NCBI RefSeq assembly: GCF_025244725.1
Contig: NZ_CP104203.1
Span: forward strand, 3,348,001-3,412,000
Direction: 5' to 3'
DNA: 64,000 bases
Source of the DNA: Chryseobacterium oranimense
Lineage (GTDB): Bacteria > Bacteroidota > Bacteroidia > Flavobacteriales > Weeksellaceae
The notes beneath the pieces are model-generated. The model was not told where the DNA came from and searched no databases. It saw only the letters and a list, made by a program, of their open reading frames with translations. The position numbers were made by a program, and so were the translations under genes. This document shows, in pieces, positions 36,237-44,501 of this stretch; position 1 is the stretch's first letter, and each line of letters opens with the position of its first letter.

Positions 36237-36793
36237 AAGATATTTTTTGTTTTATTATGTTAGCTCTTCGAGCTACATCTGATAATTAATTTTAACAATA
36301 ACTTATTGACAATCAATCCATATACCCAGCTTCACTTCTATCCCCTTAGATATAATTTTACCATCAACTTGCTATCTGTCATTGAAGAATTTAACCTTGT
36401 TCCCATGATTATGTGAGCTATAAATCAAAAGACAGGTTCAATAATTTTATAAAATGTGCTAGAATTCTAATCTTATATTTCTATTGGGCACATACAGTTA
36501 TAAAAGAACTGTCATTATTAGCTAAGAAGTCAGATTAAAAATTCTTTTCATCACTTTACTAGAATTTTAAAATAATATATCTGAGTAAAACTATTCAAAC
36601 TTTAAATTCTATAAAACGAAACATCCATTGAATTTATAAATCCATTGAATGAATTTATAAATTTGATCACAAACAAAACACTGAATATCAAATAACTACA
36701 ATAAAACACTATAGTTTTTATCACCAAAAAGTGTCCTATTTGTATATCTTGAATATATTTTTTGAATAAATTTGAAAATACAAACACACACAA
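36237..36793. other. Long A+T-rich gap between RHS module and TPR-HTH regulator
   Basis: This 557-nt gap begins with leader copy B of the duplicated region (36237-36310). It contains a short tandem repeat near 36626-36665 (ATCCATTGAAT followed by ATTTATAA, twice) and, next to the right-hand gene, a promoter box at 36767. I see no credible gene. A 63-codon minus-strand ORF abutting 36793 crosses the promoter and was rejected. Confidence 0.6.
36767..36774 (+). promoter_or_regulatory. -7 promoter box of the TPR-HTH regulator
   Basis: TAAATTTG fits TAnnTTTG and lies 19 nt before the ATG at 36794; TTTG at 36739-36742 could be the -33 element with a slightly long 24-nt spacer. Confidence 0.5.
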
Positions 36794-38509
36794 ATGATTT
36801 TAATAAAAAAAGTACTAATTGTACATATTTTCCTTATAACCCTACAAACATTTTCTCAAAGTACGGCGGATCAAAAATTCTCTGCAGAGATAGACGACTT
36901 AATAAAAAAAGATCAGATGGATTTGGTGCATTTTAAACTGAATAGTGAAAATTTAAAATTCAAACGCCTTTCTGAATATCCATTGCGTTATGATTTACTG
37001 ATTAAGCTTGATTCTGCCTCTACATTATATAAAAAAGGTGAATATCTGAACGCAGAAAAGGCTTACTTAACAATATTGAATAAGATTGAAAAAAATAAAT
37101 CCCAACTTAAATCTGCAGATTATGAAAGTCTGAAACATCTTGGCATATCAGGACTGTTTTATATTGAAAAGAGACTGGGAAATGTTTCACAGGGACTAAA
37201 ATACCTTCAATTTTTTTCTAAAGAAATGAACCCTGCACAGAAGAAAAAACAAAGGCTGTTTTTTGCTGTTGCGAATATAGAATTAGGAAATTACAAAAAA
37301 GGAATTCAGACCCTGGATCTCAGGCTAAATGACATCCGGCTGGATACAGAAAATATTCTTTATAGTCATTTTTCTAAGCCGGAAGAGATGGCTGTAACTT
37401 ATAATGCAAAGGGAGATGCATTTATTAAATGGTTTAAAGATACCGGCAAAAAGACGTATCTGGATTCTTCCAAAGTTAATTATGAAAAGGCCTATAATGC
37501 GTTGAGAAGCTCACCAAACTACTCCCAATATCCCAAAAATATACTTATTGACCATCTGGCCAATATTGCTCTGCTGAAAAAGCAATATCGCTATTCATTA
37601 TCACTCTACAATACATGTGAAAAGGATTCAATACTTATGAAAGAAAATTTTTCAAGCGAGGCAACCTGGCTTGGAAAAGCGGAAATATATACATTTCTTA
37701 ATAAAACTGACTCTGCATTTTACTACATTAATAAGCTGAATAATAAAGTAAATCATACCTATGAATGCAAATTAAAAATGTATCATTTACTGAGCATTAA
37801 CTATGAAAACACTGGAGATCATAAAAATGCCTATAAGTTTGCAAAACTCAGCCTGGCTGAAATGGAAAAGAAAAAAAACTGGGATACTTCAGGACATACT
37901 TTCCTGATAATGCATGAACAACAGGAAATAAAGGCATTATCCGAAGAAATGGTAAAAGAAAATAAAAGGTATAGTTTACTGTCAATTGCTTTAATTATAT
38001 TGATATTCTCCATAATTATACTTTATATCACTTATAGAAATAATAAAAGAAAAAAGACCATCTTCTCAGAGCTCCCAAAAAGGACTGATTCCATTAGTAA
38101 TTCCAGTATTTATCCTGTTATAGCTCAAAAAGAGGAAGTCCCTTTGATAATAGAAGATGAACTGGTCAGACGGATTCTTAAAAAAATTACCTTAATGGAG
38201 CTGGATAAAAAATTCCTGTCAAACGATTTCAAGCTTTCCCATATTGCAAAGCAGGTTAATACGAACACCACTTATTTGTCCCAAATAATAAATCAGCATA
38301 AAGGAATGTCATTTTCGGAGTATGTAAATGATTTGAGAATCAGTTATATTTTAAAAGAATTAAGTGAAAATCCTAAGCTCCGGAAATATACTATTAAAAC
38401 AATATCTGAAGAGATTGGTTATAAAAGCGCCTCTACCTTTATCAATGCATTTAAGAACAGGGCTAAAATGACCCCATCCTATTATATTCAATTACTGGAA
38501 AAAAAATAA
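36794..38509 (+). CDS. Membrane-anchored TPR protein with AraC-type HTH domain
   Basis: The 571-residue protein starts with a signal-like hydrophobic segment (ILIKKVLIVHIFLITLQTFSQ), then about 350 residues of helical TPR-like repeats (SASTLYKKGEYLNAEKAY, AKGDAFIKWF, WLGKAEIYTFLN), a transmembrane helix at about 395-415 (LLSIALIILIFSIIILYITY), and a cytoplasmic AraC-type HTH (about 460-571; FKLSHIAKQVNTNTTYLSQII, TIKTISEEIGYKSASTFINAF). Periplasmic TPRs joined through one membrane helix to a DNA-binding domain suggest an outside-in regulator; this architecture is common in Flavobacteriia. It is divergent from the RHS module, which makes that module a candidate target. Confidence 0.88.
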   Translation: MILIKKVLIVHIFLITLQTFSQSTADQKFSAEIDDLIKKDQMDLVHFKLNSENLKFKRLSEYPLRYDLLIKLDSASTLYKKGEYLNAEKAYLTILNKIEKNKSQLKSADYESLKHLGISGLFYIEKRLGNVSQGLKYLQFFSKEMNPAQKKKQRLFFAVANIELGNYKKGIQTLDLRLNDIRLDTENILYSHFSKPEEMAVTYNAKGDAFIKWFKDTGKKTYLDSSKVNYEKAYNALRSSPNYSQYPKNILIDHLANIALLKKQYRYSLSLYNTCEKDSILMKENFSSEATWLGKAEIYTFLNKTDSAFYYINKLNNKVNHTYECKLKMYHLLSINYENTGDHKNAYKFAKLSLAEMEKKKNWDTSGHTFLIMHEQQEIKALSEEMVKENKRYSLLSIALIILIFSIIILYITYRNNKRKKTIFSELPKRTDSISNSSIYPVIAQKEEVPLIIEDELVRRILKKITLMELDKKFLSNDFKLSHIAKQVNTNTTYLSQIINQHKGMSFSEYVNDLRISYILKELSENPKLRKYTIKTISEEIGYKSASTFINAFKNRAKMTPSYYIQLLEKK

Positions 38510-38539
38510 AATCTATAAGATCAGAGAAATTACTACCTA

Positions 38540-38569
38540 AAAAGCCACAGCGGGAATGCTGTGGCTTTT
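38540..38569. terminator. Bidirectional terminator between regulator and thiL
   Basis: GCCACAGC (38544-38551) and GCTGTGGC (38558-38565) form a perfect stem with a 6-nt loop, flanked by five A on the left and four T on the right, so it can serve both converging genes. Confidence 0.9.
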
Positions 38570-38597
38570 ATAATCTTCAAGCTAAATGTGATTGAAC

Positions 38598-39662
38598 TTA
38601 TCCGTTCTGCTGATTCCCTAAAAAAGCATCCCAGCCTTGTGCTGTAAGTGGAATTAATTGGTTGGACCCTCTTGCTACCATATAATTTCCGTCCTCCTTA
38701 TCTACCGCATGACCGATAATAGTGAAATCGGGATGGTTTTTAATTTTATCAAAATCATTAGGTGAAATAGTGAACAGAAGTTCATAATCTTCACCACCGC
38801 TTAATGCAGTCATTACCGGGTTAAGATTCATTTCATCCGCAGTGGAAATCGTAAGGCTGTCCATCGGGATTTTCTCTTCATACAATCTGAAACCGGTTTT
38901 AGACTGGTCAGAAAGATGAAGGATTTCTGAAGCCAAACCATCAGAAATATCAATCATTGAAGTAGGTTTGATATCCAGCTCTTCCAGAATCCCTTTAACA
39001 TCTGTTCTGGCCTCCGGCTTAAGCTGTCTTTCCAGAATATAGTCGTAGCCTTCCATTTCCGGCTGCATATTAGGGTCTGCAAGGAACACGGCATGCTCTC
39101 TTTCAAGGATCTGGAGTCCCATATAAGCCCCGCCAAGATCACCGCTCACAACCAGAAGGTCATTCGGCTTGGCCCCGCCTCTTTTTACAATATTCTCATC
39201 ATTTTCAATCCCTACGGCAGTGATACTCATCACCAGTCCCGAATTGGAGCTTGTAGTATCCCCACCAATCAGGTCCACTTTATATCTTGTGCATGCAGCC
39301 TGAATTCCTGAATAGATCTCTTCCAAAGCTTCCACCGGAAAACGGCTGGAAACCGCCAGAGAAACCAGAATTTGGGTCGGCACAGCATTCATCGCTGCAA
39401 TGTCGCTGAGGTTCACCACAACAGCTTTGTAACCTAAATGTTTTAAAGGGACATAGCCTAAGTTAAAATGAACTCCTTCTGCCAGCACATCAGTAGTAAG
39501 AACCACTTTTTTGCTTCCGGGATTAATTACGGCAGCATCATCTCCCACTCCAAGCTCAGAAGACTCATTAGCCAGCGGGAAATACTCTGTTAAATGCTTT
39601 ATAAGACCGAACTCTCCTAATTTGGAGATAGGCGTAAGTTCCTGTGATTTATCTTCAAACAT
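38598..39662 (-). CDS. thiL: Thiamine-monophosphate kinase
   Basis: The 354-residue protein phosphorylates thiamine monophosphate to the active diphosphate. It shows the ThiL/PurM-like pattern: ELGVGDDAAVI (about 37-47), TTDVLAEGVHF (about 56-66), HLGYKAVVVNLSDIAAMNA, LIGGDTTSSNSGLVMSITAVG, and near the end IDISDGLASEILHL and ALSGGEDYELLFT. The length is usual. It stands alone, with simple repeats upstream (39670-39757) and a shared terminator downstream; no other thiamine genes are in the window. Confidence 0.95.
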   Translation of the reverse strand: MFEDKSQELTPISKLGEFGLIKHLTEYFPLANESSELGVGDDAAVINPGSKKVVLTTDVLAEGVHFNLGYVPLKHLGYKAVVVNLSDIAAMNAVPTQILVSLAVSSRFPVEALEEIYSGIQAACTRYKVDLIGGDTTSSNSGLVMSITAVGIENDENIVKRGGAKPNDLLVVSGDLGGAYMGLQILEREHAVFLADPNMQPEMEGYDYILERQLKPEARTDVKGILEELDIKPTSMIDISDGLASEILHLSDQSKTGFRLYEEKIPMDSLTISTADEMNLNPVMTALSGGEDYELLFTISPNDFDKIKNHPDFTIIGHAVDKEDGNYMVARGSNQLIPLTAQGWDAFLGNQQNG

Positions 39663-39669
39663 ATTTTTT

Positions 39670-39757
39670 GTTTATAAGTGATTATTGATCAATGATAATT
39701 GATGTGTCAAGAATACAATATTTTCATCGACATCATTGATCTATCATCATTCATCAT
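39670..39757. repeat. ATGAT/ATTGAT simple repeats upstream of thiL
   Basis: Short units (GATTATTGAT, CAATGATAATTGATG, CATCATTGAT, ATCATCATTCATCATT) alternate on both strands. They resemble the repeats between cysD and cysN at 8996-9098. Confidence 0.5.
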
Positions 39758-40252
39758 TTATATATTAATTTCTGCCGGGTCCACATTAGTGGGATGAAAA
39801 GGAAGCTTTTTGAAATCTTCCCTGCTCATTACAACAGTATCCGGGCTTTTATATTTGTTCATTGCTTCCACCACATCATCCGGCGGGGTCGTCATTTTTC
39901 TGAGCATCATATCGATCCATACTCCCGTAGCTTCTGCGGTGGCACAATGTACACCGTCCGGAGTATAGAATTTATGGACAAACCGGTAGATGGAAGAATC
40001 CTCTGAACATCCGTCGATTTCAAGGCTGACGATAACCGTCTGATCCGCATAGATCTCTTTAAAGAAAGAGTATCTTTCATGCAGGATCACCGGGCCGATC
40101 CCCCATCTGCTCAGCTGGGTAACTCCCATTTTTTCTTTGGTCATAAAAGCCATTCTGGATTGGGCGCAATACTGCACATATGATGAATTGGCTAAGTGTT
40201 TATTGGCATCCAGATCACTCCAGCGTACTTCGAATTTATGGTAAAAAATCAT
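39758..40252 (-). CDS. Acyl-CoA thioesterase (hotdog fold)
   Basis: The 164-residue protein fits the 4HBT/YbgC-FadM thioesterase family that hydrolyses acyl-CoA or acyl-ACP thioesters in the cytoplasm. It begins HKFEVRWSDLDANKHLANSSYVQYCAQSRMAFM, where the D-x-N-x-H-x-x-N segment matches the catalytic Asp region of these enzymes (quoted in part). YRFVHKFYTPDGVHCATAEATGVWIDM forms the second half of the hotdog sheet. Substrate cannot be told from sequence. It is monocistronic and divergent from the flavoprotein gene at 40366. Confidence 0.85.
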   Translation of the reverse strand: MIFYHKFEVRWSDLDANKHLANSSYVQYCAQSRMAFMTKEKMGVTQLSRWGIGPVILHERYSFFKEIYADQTVIVSLEIDGCSEDSSIYRFVHKFYTPDGVHCATAEATGVWIDMMLRKMTTPPDDVVEAMNKYKSPDTVVMSREDFKKLPFHPTNVDPAEINI

Positions 40253-40324
40253 GTAAAAGTCGTTTTTAGTATGATTAAATTATATTCTTCAAAATTACTC
40301 AAATAAGATGGTTTATAAAAATTG

Positions 40325-40332
40325 TACTTTTG
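40325..40332 (+). promoter_or_regulatory. -7 promoter box of the BaiN-like operon
   Basis: TACTTTTG fits TAnnTTTG exactly and lies 33 nt before the ATG at 40366. Confidence 0.55.
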
Positions 40333-40365
40333 AAAAAATAATCTTCAGCATAGGATTGCAAATAC

Positions 40366-41574
40366 ATGAAACAGATCATCATTATCGGAGGCGGTGCAGC
40401 AGGCTTTTTCTGCGCATCCAATCTTGACGAAAAAAAATATAAGATTACCATCCTGGAACAGAATTCCGATGTCCTTCAGAAAGTTAAAATCTCAGGAGGA
40501 GGACGCTGCAATGTGACGCATGCCTGCTTTGATCCCAGAGAACTGGTTCAGTTCTACCCAAGAGGAAATAAGGAGTTGCTTAGTGTTTTCACGAAATTTC
40601 AGCCCGGAGACACTATGGATTGGTTTAACCAGCGCAGTGTGTCTTTAAAAATTGAAAATGATAACCGTGTTTTTCCGGAAAGCAATTCTTCGCAGACCAT
40701 TATTAATACTTTCCTGAATGAAATCCGGAAAAAGAATGTAGAGGTTAAAACAAAATGTTCCGTGAAGGAGATTGAAAAAAAGGATGAAAAATACCTTGTA
40801 AAAACAAGCTTAGGTGATTTTCCGGCGGATTATATTATTTACGCAACAGGAAGCTCTCCAAAATCACTTAAAATTGTTGAAAACCTGGGGCACAAAATTG
40901 TTGATCTTGTTCCATCGCTTTTTACATTTAATATAAAAGATGATTTGCTTAAAGACCTTCCGGGAACAAGCTTTGAGAATGCCGAAATTTCAATTCCGGC
41001 TTTAAAAACACAGGAAAGCGGACCTTTACTGATCACCCACTGGGGTCTTTCCGGACCTGCCGTACTGAAGATTTCCGCCTGGGAAGCGATAAGCCTGGCA
41101 AAATCAAAATATCAGTTTGAAATTGAAGTCAATTTTATTTCAAAACCTATAAACGAAGCTGAAGAGGACTTTCATAATTTTAGGCAAAGCAATCCTAAAA
41201 AAACAATCGGACAGGCAAAGATCTTTGACATTACGAACCGTTTCTGGCAAAAAATCGTGGAAGTTTCAAAAGTTGATCTCAATAAACAGATTTCCAACAT
41301 TTCCGCAAAAGAAATGCAGAAAATCCTTGAAAACCTTTGCCAAAAAAAGCTGAAAGTTACAGGGAAATCTACTTTTAAAGATGAGTTTGTAACCGCCGGA
41401 GGTGTTGATTTAAAGGAAATTAATTTTAAAAATATGTCTTCAAAACTACTCCCGAATTTTTACATCGCCGGAGAAGTTTTGAATATTGATGCTGTGACGG
41501 GAGGATTTAATTTCCAGGCATGCTGGAGTGAAGCGTGGCTTATTTCACAACATTTAAATAATTTAGAGATATGA
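40366..41574 (+). CDS. BaiN/RdsA-like (HI0933 family) FAD-dependent oxidoreductase
   Basis: The 402-residue flavoprotein begins with the Rossmann FAD motif IIIGGGAAGFFCASNL, followed by VKISGGGRCNVTHACFD (the HI0933-family hallmark), YATGSSPKS, THWGLSGPAVLKISAW and at the C-terminus FVTAGGVDLKEI and AGEVLNIDAVTGGFNFQACWSEAW. The family has no settled role in most bacteria; BaiN in gut bacteria reduces bile acids, which is not expected here. It overlaps the next gene by 4 nt (ATGA), so the run from here to 43957 is probably one operon. Confidence 0.9.
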   Translation: MKQIIIIGGGAAGFFCASNLDEKKYKITILEQNSDVLQKVKISGGGRCNVTHACFDPRELVQFYPRGNKELLSVFTKFQPGDTMDWFNQRSVSLKIENDNRVFPESNSSQTIINTFLNEIRKKNVEVKTKCSVKEIEKKDEKYLVKTSLGDFPADYIIYATGSSPKSLKIVENLGHKIVDLVPSLFTFNIKDDLLKDLPGTSFENAEISIPALKTQESGPLLITHWGLSGPAVLKISAWEAISLAKSKYQFEIEVNFISKPINEAEEDFHNFRQSNPKKTIGQAKIFDITNRFWQKIVEVSKVDLNKQISNISAKEMQKILENLCQKKLKVTGKSTFKDEFVTAGGVDLKEINFKNMSSKLLPNFYIAGEVLNIDAVTGGFNFQACWSEAWLISQHLNNLEI

Positions 41575-41978
41575 AAAAAATATTATTTCTTATTTTATTT
41601 TCAAGCTCAATAACAGCGTATACGCAAACATTTGACAGTATAAAAACCCCTTCTGTTCAAAATGTTTCAGAAGGCTTGGACGCTTCAAGATACCCTGGAG
41701 GGCTGATGAAATTTCGAAAAGATCTCGCAGACAAAATAAATCTGAACCGAATAAAAGGAATAAATAGTATGACAGGAACCATCACTTCGAAAGCAAAAAT
41801 TATAGTTAATGCAAAAGGCAAAATAGAAGATATCCTAGTAACCGGAGACAATCCTGATTTCAATAAAGAAATAATAAGAGCTATAAAATCTATGAAAAAC
41901 AGATTGAAACCACTGGATTCCAATGGAAAACTTGTCCGCAGCTATTTTAGCTTCCCTCTCACTTTAAGCTTTGAATAA
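41571..41978 (+). CDS. Secreted TonB C-terminal-like protein
   Basis: This 135-residue protein has a signal peptide (KKILFLILFSSSITAYTQ) and a C-terminal half (about residues 60-135) with the TonB-C pattern: AKIIVNAKGKIEDILVTG, a helix NKEIIRAIKSM, LKPLDSNGKLVRSYFSFPLTLSF. It shares this plan with the proteins at 12630 and 43547. There is no membrane anchor, so it cannot act as a standard energy transducer; a periplasmic role is likely. Start overlaps the preceding stop by 4 nt. Function unknown. Confidence 0.75.
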   Translation: MKKILFLILFSSSITAYTQTFDSIKTPSVQNVSEGLDASRYPGGLMKFRKDLADKINLNRIKGINSMTGTITSKAKIIVNAKGKIEDILVTGDNPDFNKEIIRAIKSMKNRLKPLDSNGKLVRSYFSFPLTLSFE

Positions 41979-41984
41979 CGAGCA

Positions 41985-42623
41985 ATGATCTCCGCTAAAA
42001 GAAATATCTTTTCCATCTTTAAAATCCTTCTCATCATTGGATTTGGATATTTTTTTTGGCTCATGCTAAAAATCACGCTGGAATACATTCCTTTCAACCC
42101 AAATGTGAGCTTTCTGATGATTAAGCAGACGGAAGTTCAGGACAGACCGGAATATCTTTATTTTTTCTATACCCACGTTTATACCAGTATTTTTGTGCTG
42201 TTTTCAGGTTTTCTGGCTATTCTCAGAAAAGATTTCGGTTTTAAAAACTTTCATAAAAATACGGGTAAGATCTATATTTTTTTGATTCTGATCCTTGCTG
42301 CTCCTTCAGGAATCTACATCGGATTTTTTGCCAACGGAGGCTTTTTTTCAAAGATTTCATTCGTTATTTTAGGGTCTCTTTGGTGGCTGACCACTTATAA
42401 AGCCTATCAATCTGCAAAACAGAAAAGGTTTAAAGAACATAAGCAGTGGATGTGGCGAAGTTTTGCCCTGACTTTATCTGCACTCACCTTACGCATCTGG
42501 AAAGTAATTATTGTATATTTATTCCATCCCAATCCTATGGATGTTTACCAGATTATTGCATGGCTGGGCTGGATTCCCAATATCCTTTTAATTGAATATT
42601 TAATCACAAAAAAACATATATGA
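41985..42623 (+). CDS. DUF2306-type integral membrane protein
   Basis: The 212-residue protein has about six membrane segments (for example IFKILLIIGFGYFFWLML, THVYTSIFVLFSGFLAIL, IYIFLILILAAPSGIYIGFF, ISFVILGSLWWLTTYKAY and IIAWLGWIPNILLIEYLI). FHKNTGKIYIF and KQWMWRSFALTLSALTLRIWK match the DUF2306 signature, which has conserved His residues thought to suit haem or metal binding. It overlaps the next gene by 4 nt (ATGA). Function is unknown for the family. Confidence 0.8.
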   Translation: MISAKRNIFSIFKILLIIGFGYFFWLMLKITLEYIPFNPNVSFLMIKQTEVQDRPEYLYFFYTHVYTSIFVLFSGFLAILRKDFGFKNFHKNTGKIYIFLILILAAPSGIYIGFFANGGFFSKISFVILGSLWWLTTYKAYQSAKQKRFKEHKQWMWRSFALTLSALTLRIWKVIIVYLFHPNPMDVYQIIAWLGWIPNILLIEYLITKKHI

Positions 42624-43537
42624 AAATTCTAAATTACACATTAGCCTCTTTGCTTGCCGTTTCTCTGATAAGCTGTAAAAAAGATGGAAAAATAAACGAA
42701 GCAGGAAAAGGATCTGTGATCGAAAAAAAGGATTCTGCCGTAGTTCCTGAGATTTATAAAGAATATTACGGAATTTACATGGGAAACTTTGCTGGAAAAG
42801 AAATGATTACAGCCGAAGATGGGGAAGAATATGAGGATTATGTTAACAAAAGACTTTCCCTGAAGATCAACAGAATTACTAAGGACAGTGTTTACGGCCA
42901 GAGTATTGTGAATGGAAACCAGCGGCCATTCAGAGGAATCTTTAATGAAAGTACGAAATCTTTTGTCCTGGATGAGCCAGGAAATGATAAAACCGACGGC
43001 AGATTTGAAGTAAAACTAAATGGTGACAGTATTACCGGAAAATGGAATGCCTTTAATAAAACAGCAGTAAAATCTCCTTTAAAAACAATTAAGCTTTCTA
43101 AAAAAGAATTTGTCTACAATCCGAATTTTATGCTGGATAAAGATTCCGACTTGGTCGACTGGTCCAATCCGAAGGATTTTGTAGAAAAATATACTGACGA
43201 AGAAACAGGCAAAACGGAAAGCTATACCACTTCTAAAAACAGGGTTGCTTCTGAAGCTATTTTTAAACTGAATGCTTCTAAGCAAAAGCTGACTGAAAAA
43301 GAGCTTAAAAATTTAAGGAAACTAGATCTGGAAATTATTAAGAATTCTGTTTTCGCAAGACACGGCTACTCCTTCAAAAAAGAAACCTACCGGTATTTCT
43401 TTGAGCAGACAGACTGGTATATTCCTGTTTCCAATAACGTAGACAAAGAACTTTCGCCTATGGAAAAAGAGAATGTTGCCCTGCTGAACCGTTTTATTAA
43501 GTATGCAGAGGATAAATATGACAGTTTCGGAAGATAA
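42620..43537 (+). CDS. YARHG-domain lipoprotein
   Basis: The 305-residue protein starts with a lipobox signal peptide (ILNYTLASLLAVSLISCKKD), so Cys20 would be lipidated. The middle (about residues 50-160) is a beta-rich domain (EYYGIYMGNFAGKEMI, GDSITGKWNAF). The C-terminal YARHG domain is clear: IIKNSVFARHGYSFKKETYRYFF then WYIPV and LSPMEKENVALLNRFIKYAED. YARHG proteins are extracellular or envelope proteins of unknown role. It is in the run of overlapping small genes 40366-43957. Confidence 0.88.
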   Translation: MKILNYTLASLLAVSLISCKKDGKINEAGKGSVIEKKDSAVVPEIYKEYYGIYMGNFAGKEMITAEDGEEYEDYVNKRLSLKINRITKDSVYGQSIVNGNQRPFRGIFNESTKSFVLDEPGNDKTDGRFEVKLNGDSITGKWNAFNKTAVKSPLKTIKLSKKEFVYNPNFMLDKDSDLVDWSNPKDFVEKYTDEETGKTESYTTSKNRVASEAIFKLNASKQKLTEKELKNLRKLDLEIIKNSVFARHGYSFKKETYRYFFEQTDWYIPVSNNVDKELSPMEKENVALLNRFIKYAEDKYDSFGR

Positions 43538-43546
43538 TTTGAAATC

Positions 43547-43957
43547 ATGAAAAAATATTTGTTGTTTCTTCTGGTGTTTTGGGTTGTTTCCATTGCTGCA
43601 CAAGATTCCATGGCAGTTAAGGGACCTAAACCAATGGCTTCTGCAGGATCTGCATCAACAAAATCTCCTGAATTTCCTGGTGGACACCGGGCTTTTGTAA
43701 CAGAGATTTTAAAATATTTCCGCACCTACCCGATGGTTAAAGCTGAAATTATGAGCGCAAAAGCTGTTGCAACTTTTATTGTTGATACTGAAGGAAATAT
43801 GGTGGATATCAAAATAGAATCCTATGAATATAAAATAGTACGGGATGAATTTCTGAGAGCACTGAAAATGGTGAAGACCAAATGGATTCCTGCCGAGCAG
43901 GATGGTAAAAAGGTGAGAAATCTGATGAGGCAGCCTTTGGTATTTAACCTGCAATAG
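43547..43957 (+). CDS. Secreted TonB C-terminal-like protein
   Basis: This 136-residue protein has a signal peptide (KKYLLFLLVFWVVSIAAQ), a short linker containing PEFPGGHRAF, a motif usually found at the start of TonB C-terminal domains in Bacteroidota, and a TonB-C-like half (about 60-136): AKAVATFIVDTEGNMVDIKIES, a helix FLRALKMVKT, KWIPAEQDGKKVRNLMRQPLVFNL. Lacking a membrane anchor, it is probably periplasmic. Third such protein in the window. Its 3' end overlaps the convergent DUF2809 gene by 14 nt. Confidence 0.8.
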   Translation: MKKYLLFLLVFWVVSIAAQDSMAVKGPKPMASAGSASTKSPEFPGGHRAFVTEILKYFRTYPMVKAEIMSAKAVATFIVDTEGNMVDIKIESYEYKIVRDEFLRALKMVKTKWIPAEQDGKKVRNLMRQPLVFNLQ

Positions 43958-44342
43958 TCTGCCTGTCTTTTTCCGGATTCAGTTTTACCCAAAAGAACAG
44001 CAATAAGCATCCTACGGCATAACACAGAATGTCGATCCAGGAGAAAGAATTTCCTATGACAATATACATCAGGCTTCCAGGACGGAAGCCTAATTTTTCT
44101 GCAATGGTGAAATATTGTGCAAACTCTATGATGCAGGAAAAAACCAGAATTCCGAAAATCAGCTTTTTATCATTCATTTTCACAAAGGTTTTAACCAATG
44201 TATACAGAAGCATGACAACAATAACATCACCTAGATAGGCTCTTACAAAGAAAATATCTGCCAGCTTTGTGGCAATCAGGACTTCTGCCAGGAAAATGAA
44301 GATGGTGAGAAGAAGATAGGTAAGGCTGAATTTAAATTTCAT
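43944..44342 (-). CDS. DUF2809-type membrane protein
   Basis: The 132-residue protein has four membrane segments (FSLTYLLLTIFIFLAEVLIA, YLGDVIVVMLLYTLVKTF, LIFGILVFSCIIEFAQYF and WIDILCYAVGCLLLFFWV). The RAYLGDVIVVMLLY and NSFSWIDILCYAVG motifs are typical of the DUF2809 family, related to VanZ-like proteins. It stands alone on its strand and converges with the gene at 43547-43957. Function unknown. Confidence 0.8.
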   Translation of the reverse strand: MKFKFSLTYLLLTIFIFLAEVLIATKLADIFFVRAYLGDVIVVMLLYTLVKTFVKMNDKKLIFGILVFSCIIEFAQYFTIAEKLGFRPGSLMYIVIGNSFSWIDILCYAVGCLLLFFWVKLNPEKDRQTIAG

Positions 44343-44357
44343 GTGTTTTTCTGATTT

Positions 44358-44414
44358 CGGCTAAAGCCTTTGATTACTGATTATCAGGTTAAGCGGGCTA
44401 AAGCCCACTCCTAT
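44358..44414. repeat. GGCTAAAGCC-type palindromic repeats
   Basis: Two copies of a small palindrome lie 30 nt apart: GGCTAAAGCC near 44361 and GGGCTAAAGCCC near 44394, the second followed by ACTCCTATTGAA. They look like a dispersed repeat of this genome. Confidence 0.5.
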
Positions 44415-44451
44415 TGAATGATACAACAGAATTGAATTTTTAGTCATAAAA

Positions 44452-44476
44452 AATCGGTATTCCAGGAACACCGATT
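44452..44476 (-). terminator. Terminator of the thioredoxin-fold gene pair
   Basis: On the minus strand AATCGGT and ACCGATT (44470-44476 and 44452-44458) close a stem extended by internal complementary bases, followed by TTTTTT (44453 downwards). It is 25 nt past the stop at 44502. Confidence 0.75.
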
Positions 44477-44501
44477 GAGTATAGCTTGCGAAGCAAAGAT
44501 A

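Noticed and set aside
36602..36793. 63-codon minus-strand ORF, partly hydrophobic, upstream of the TPR-HTH regulator
   Set aside because: It overlaps the promoter of the plus-strand gene, is extremely A+T-rich and shows no motif. The hydrophobic look follows from base composition.
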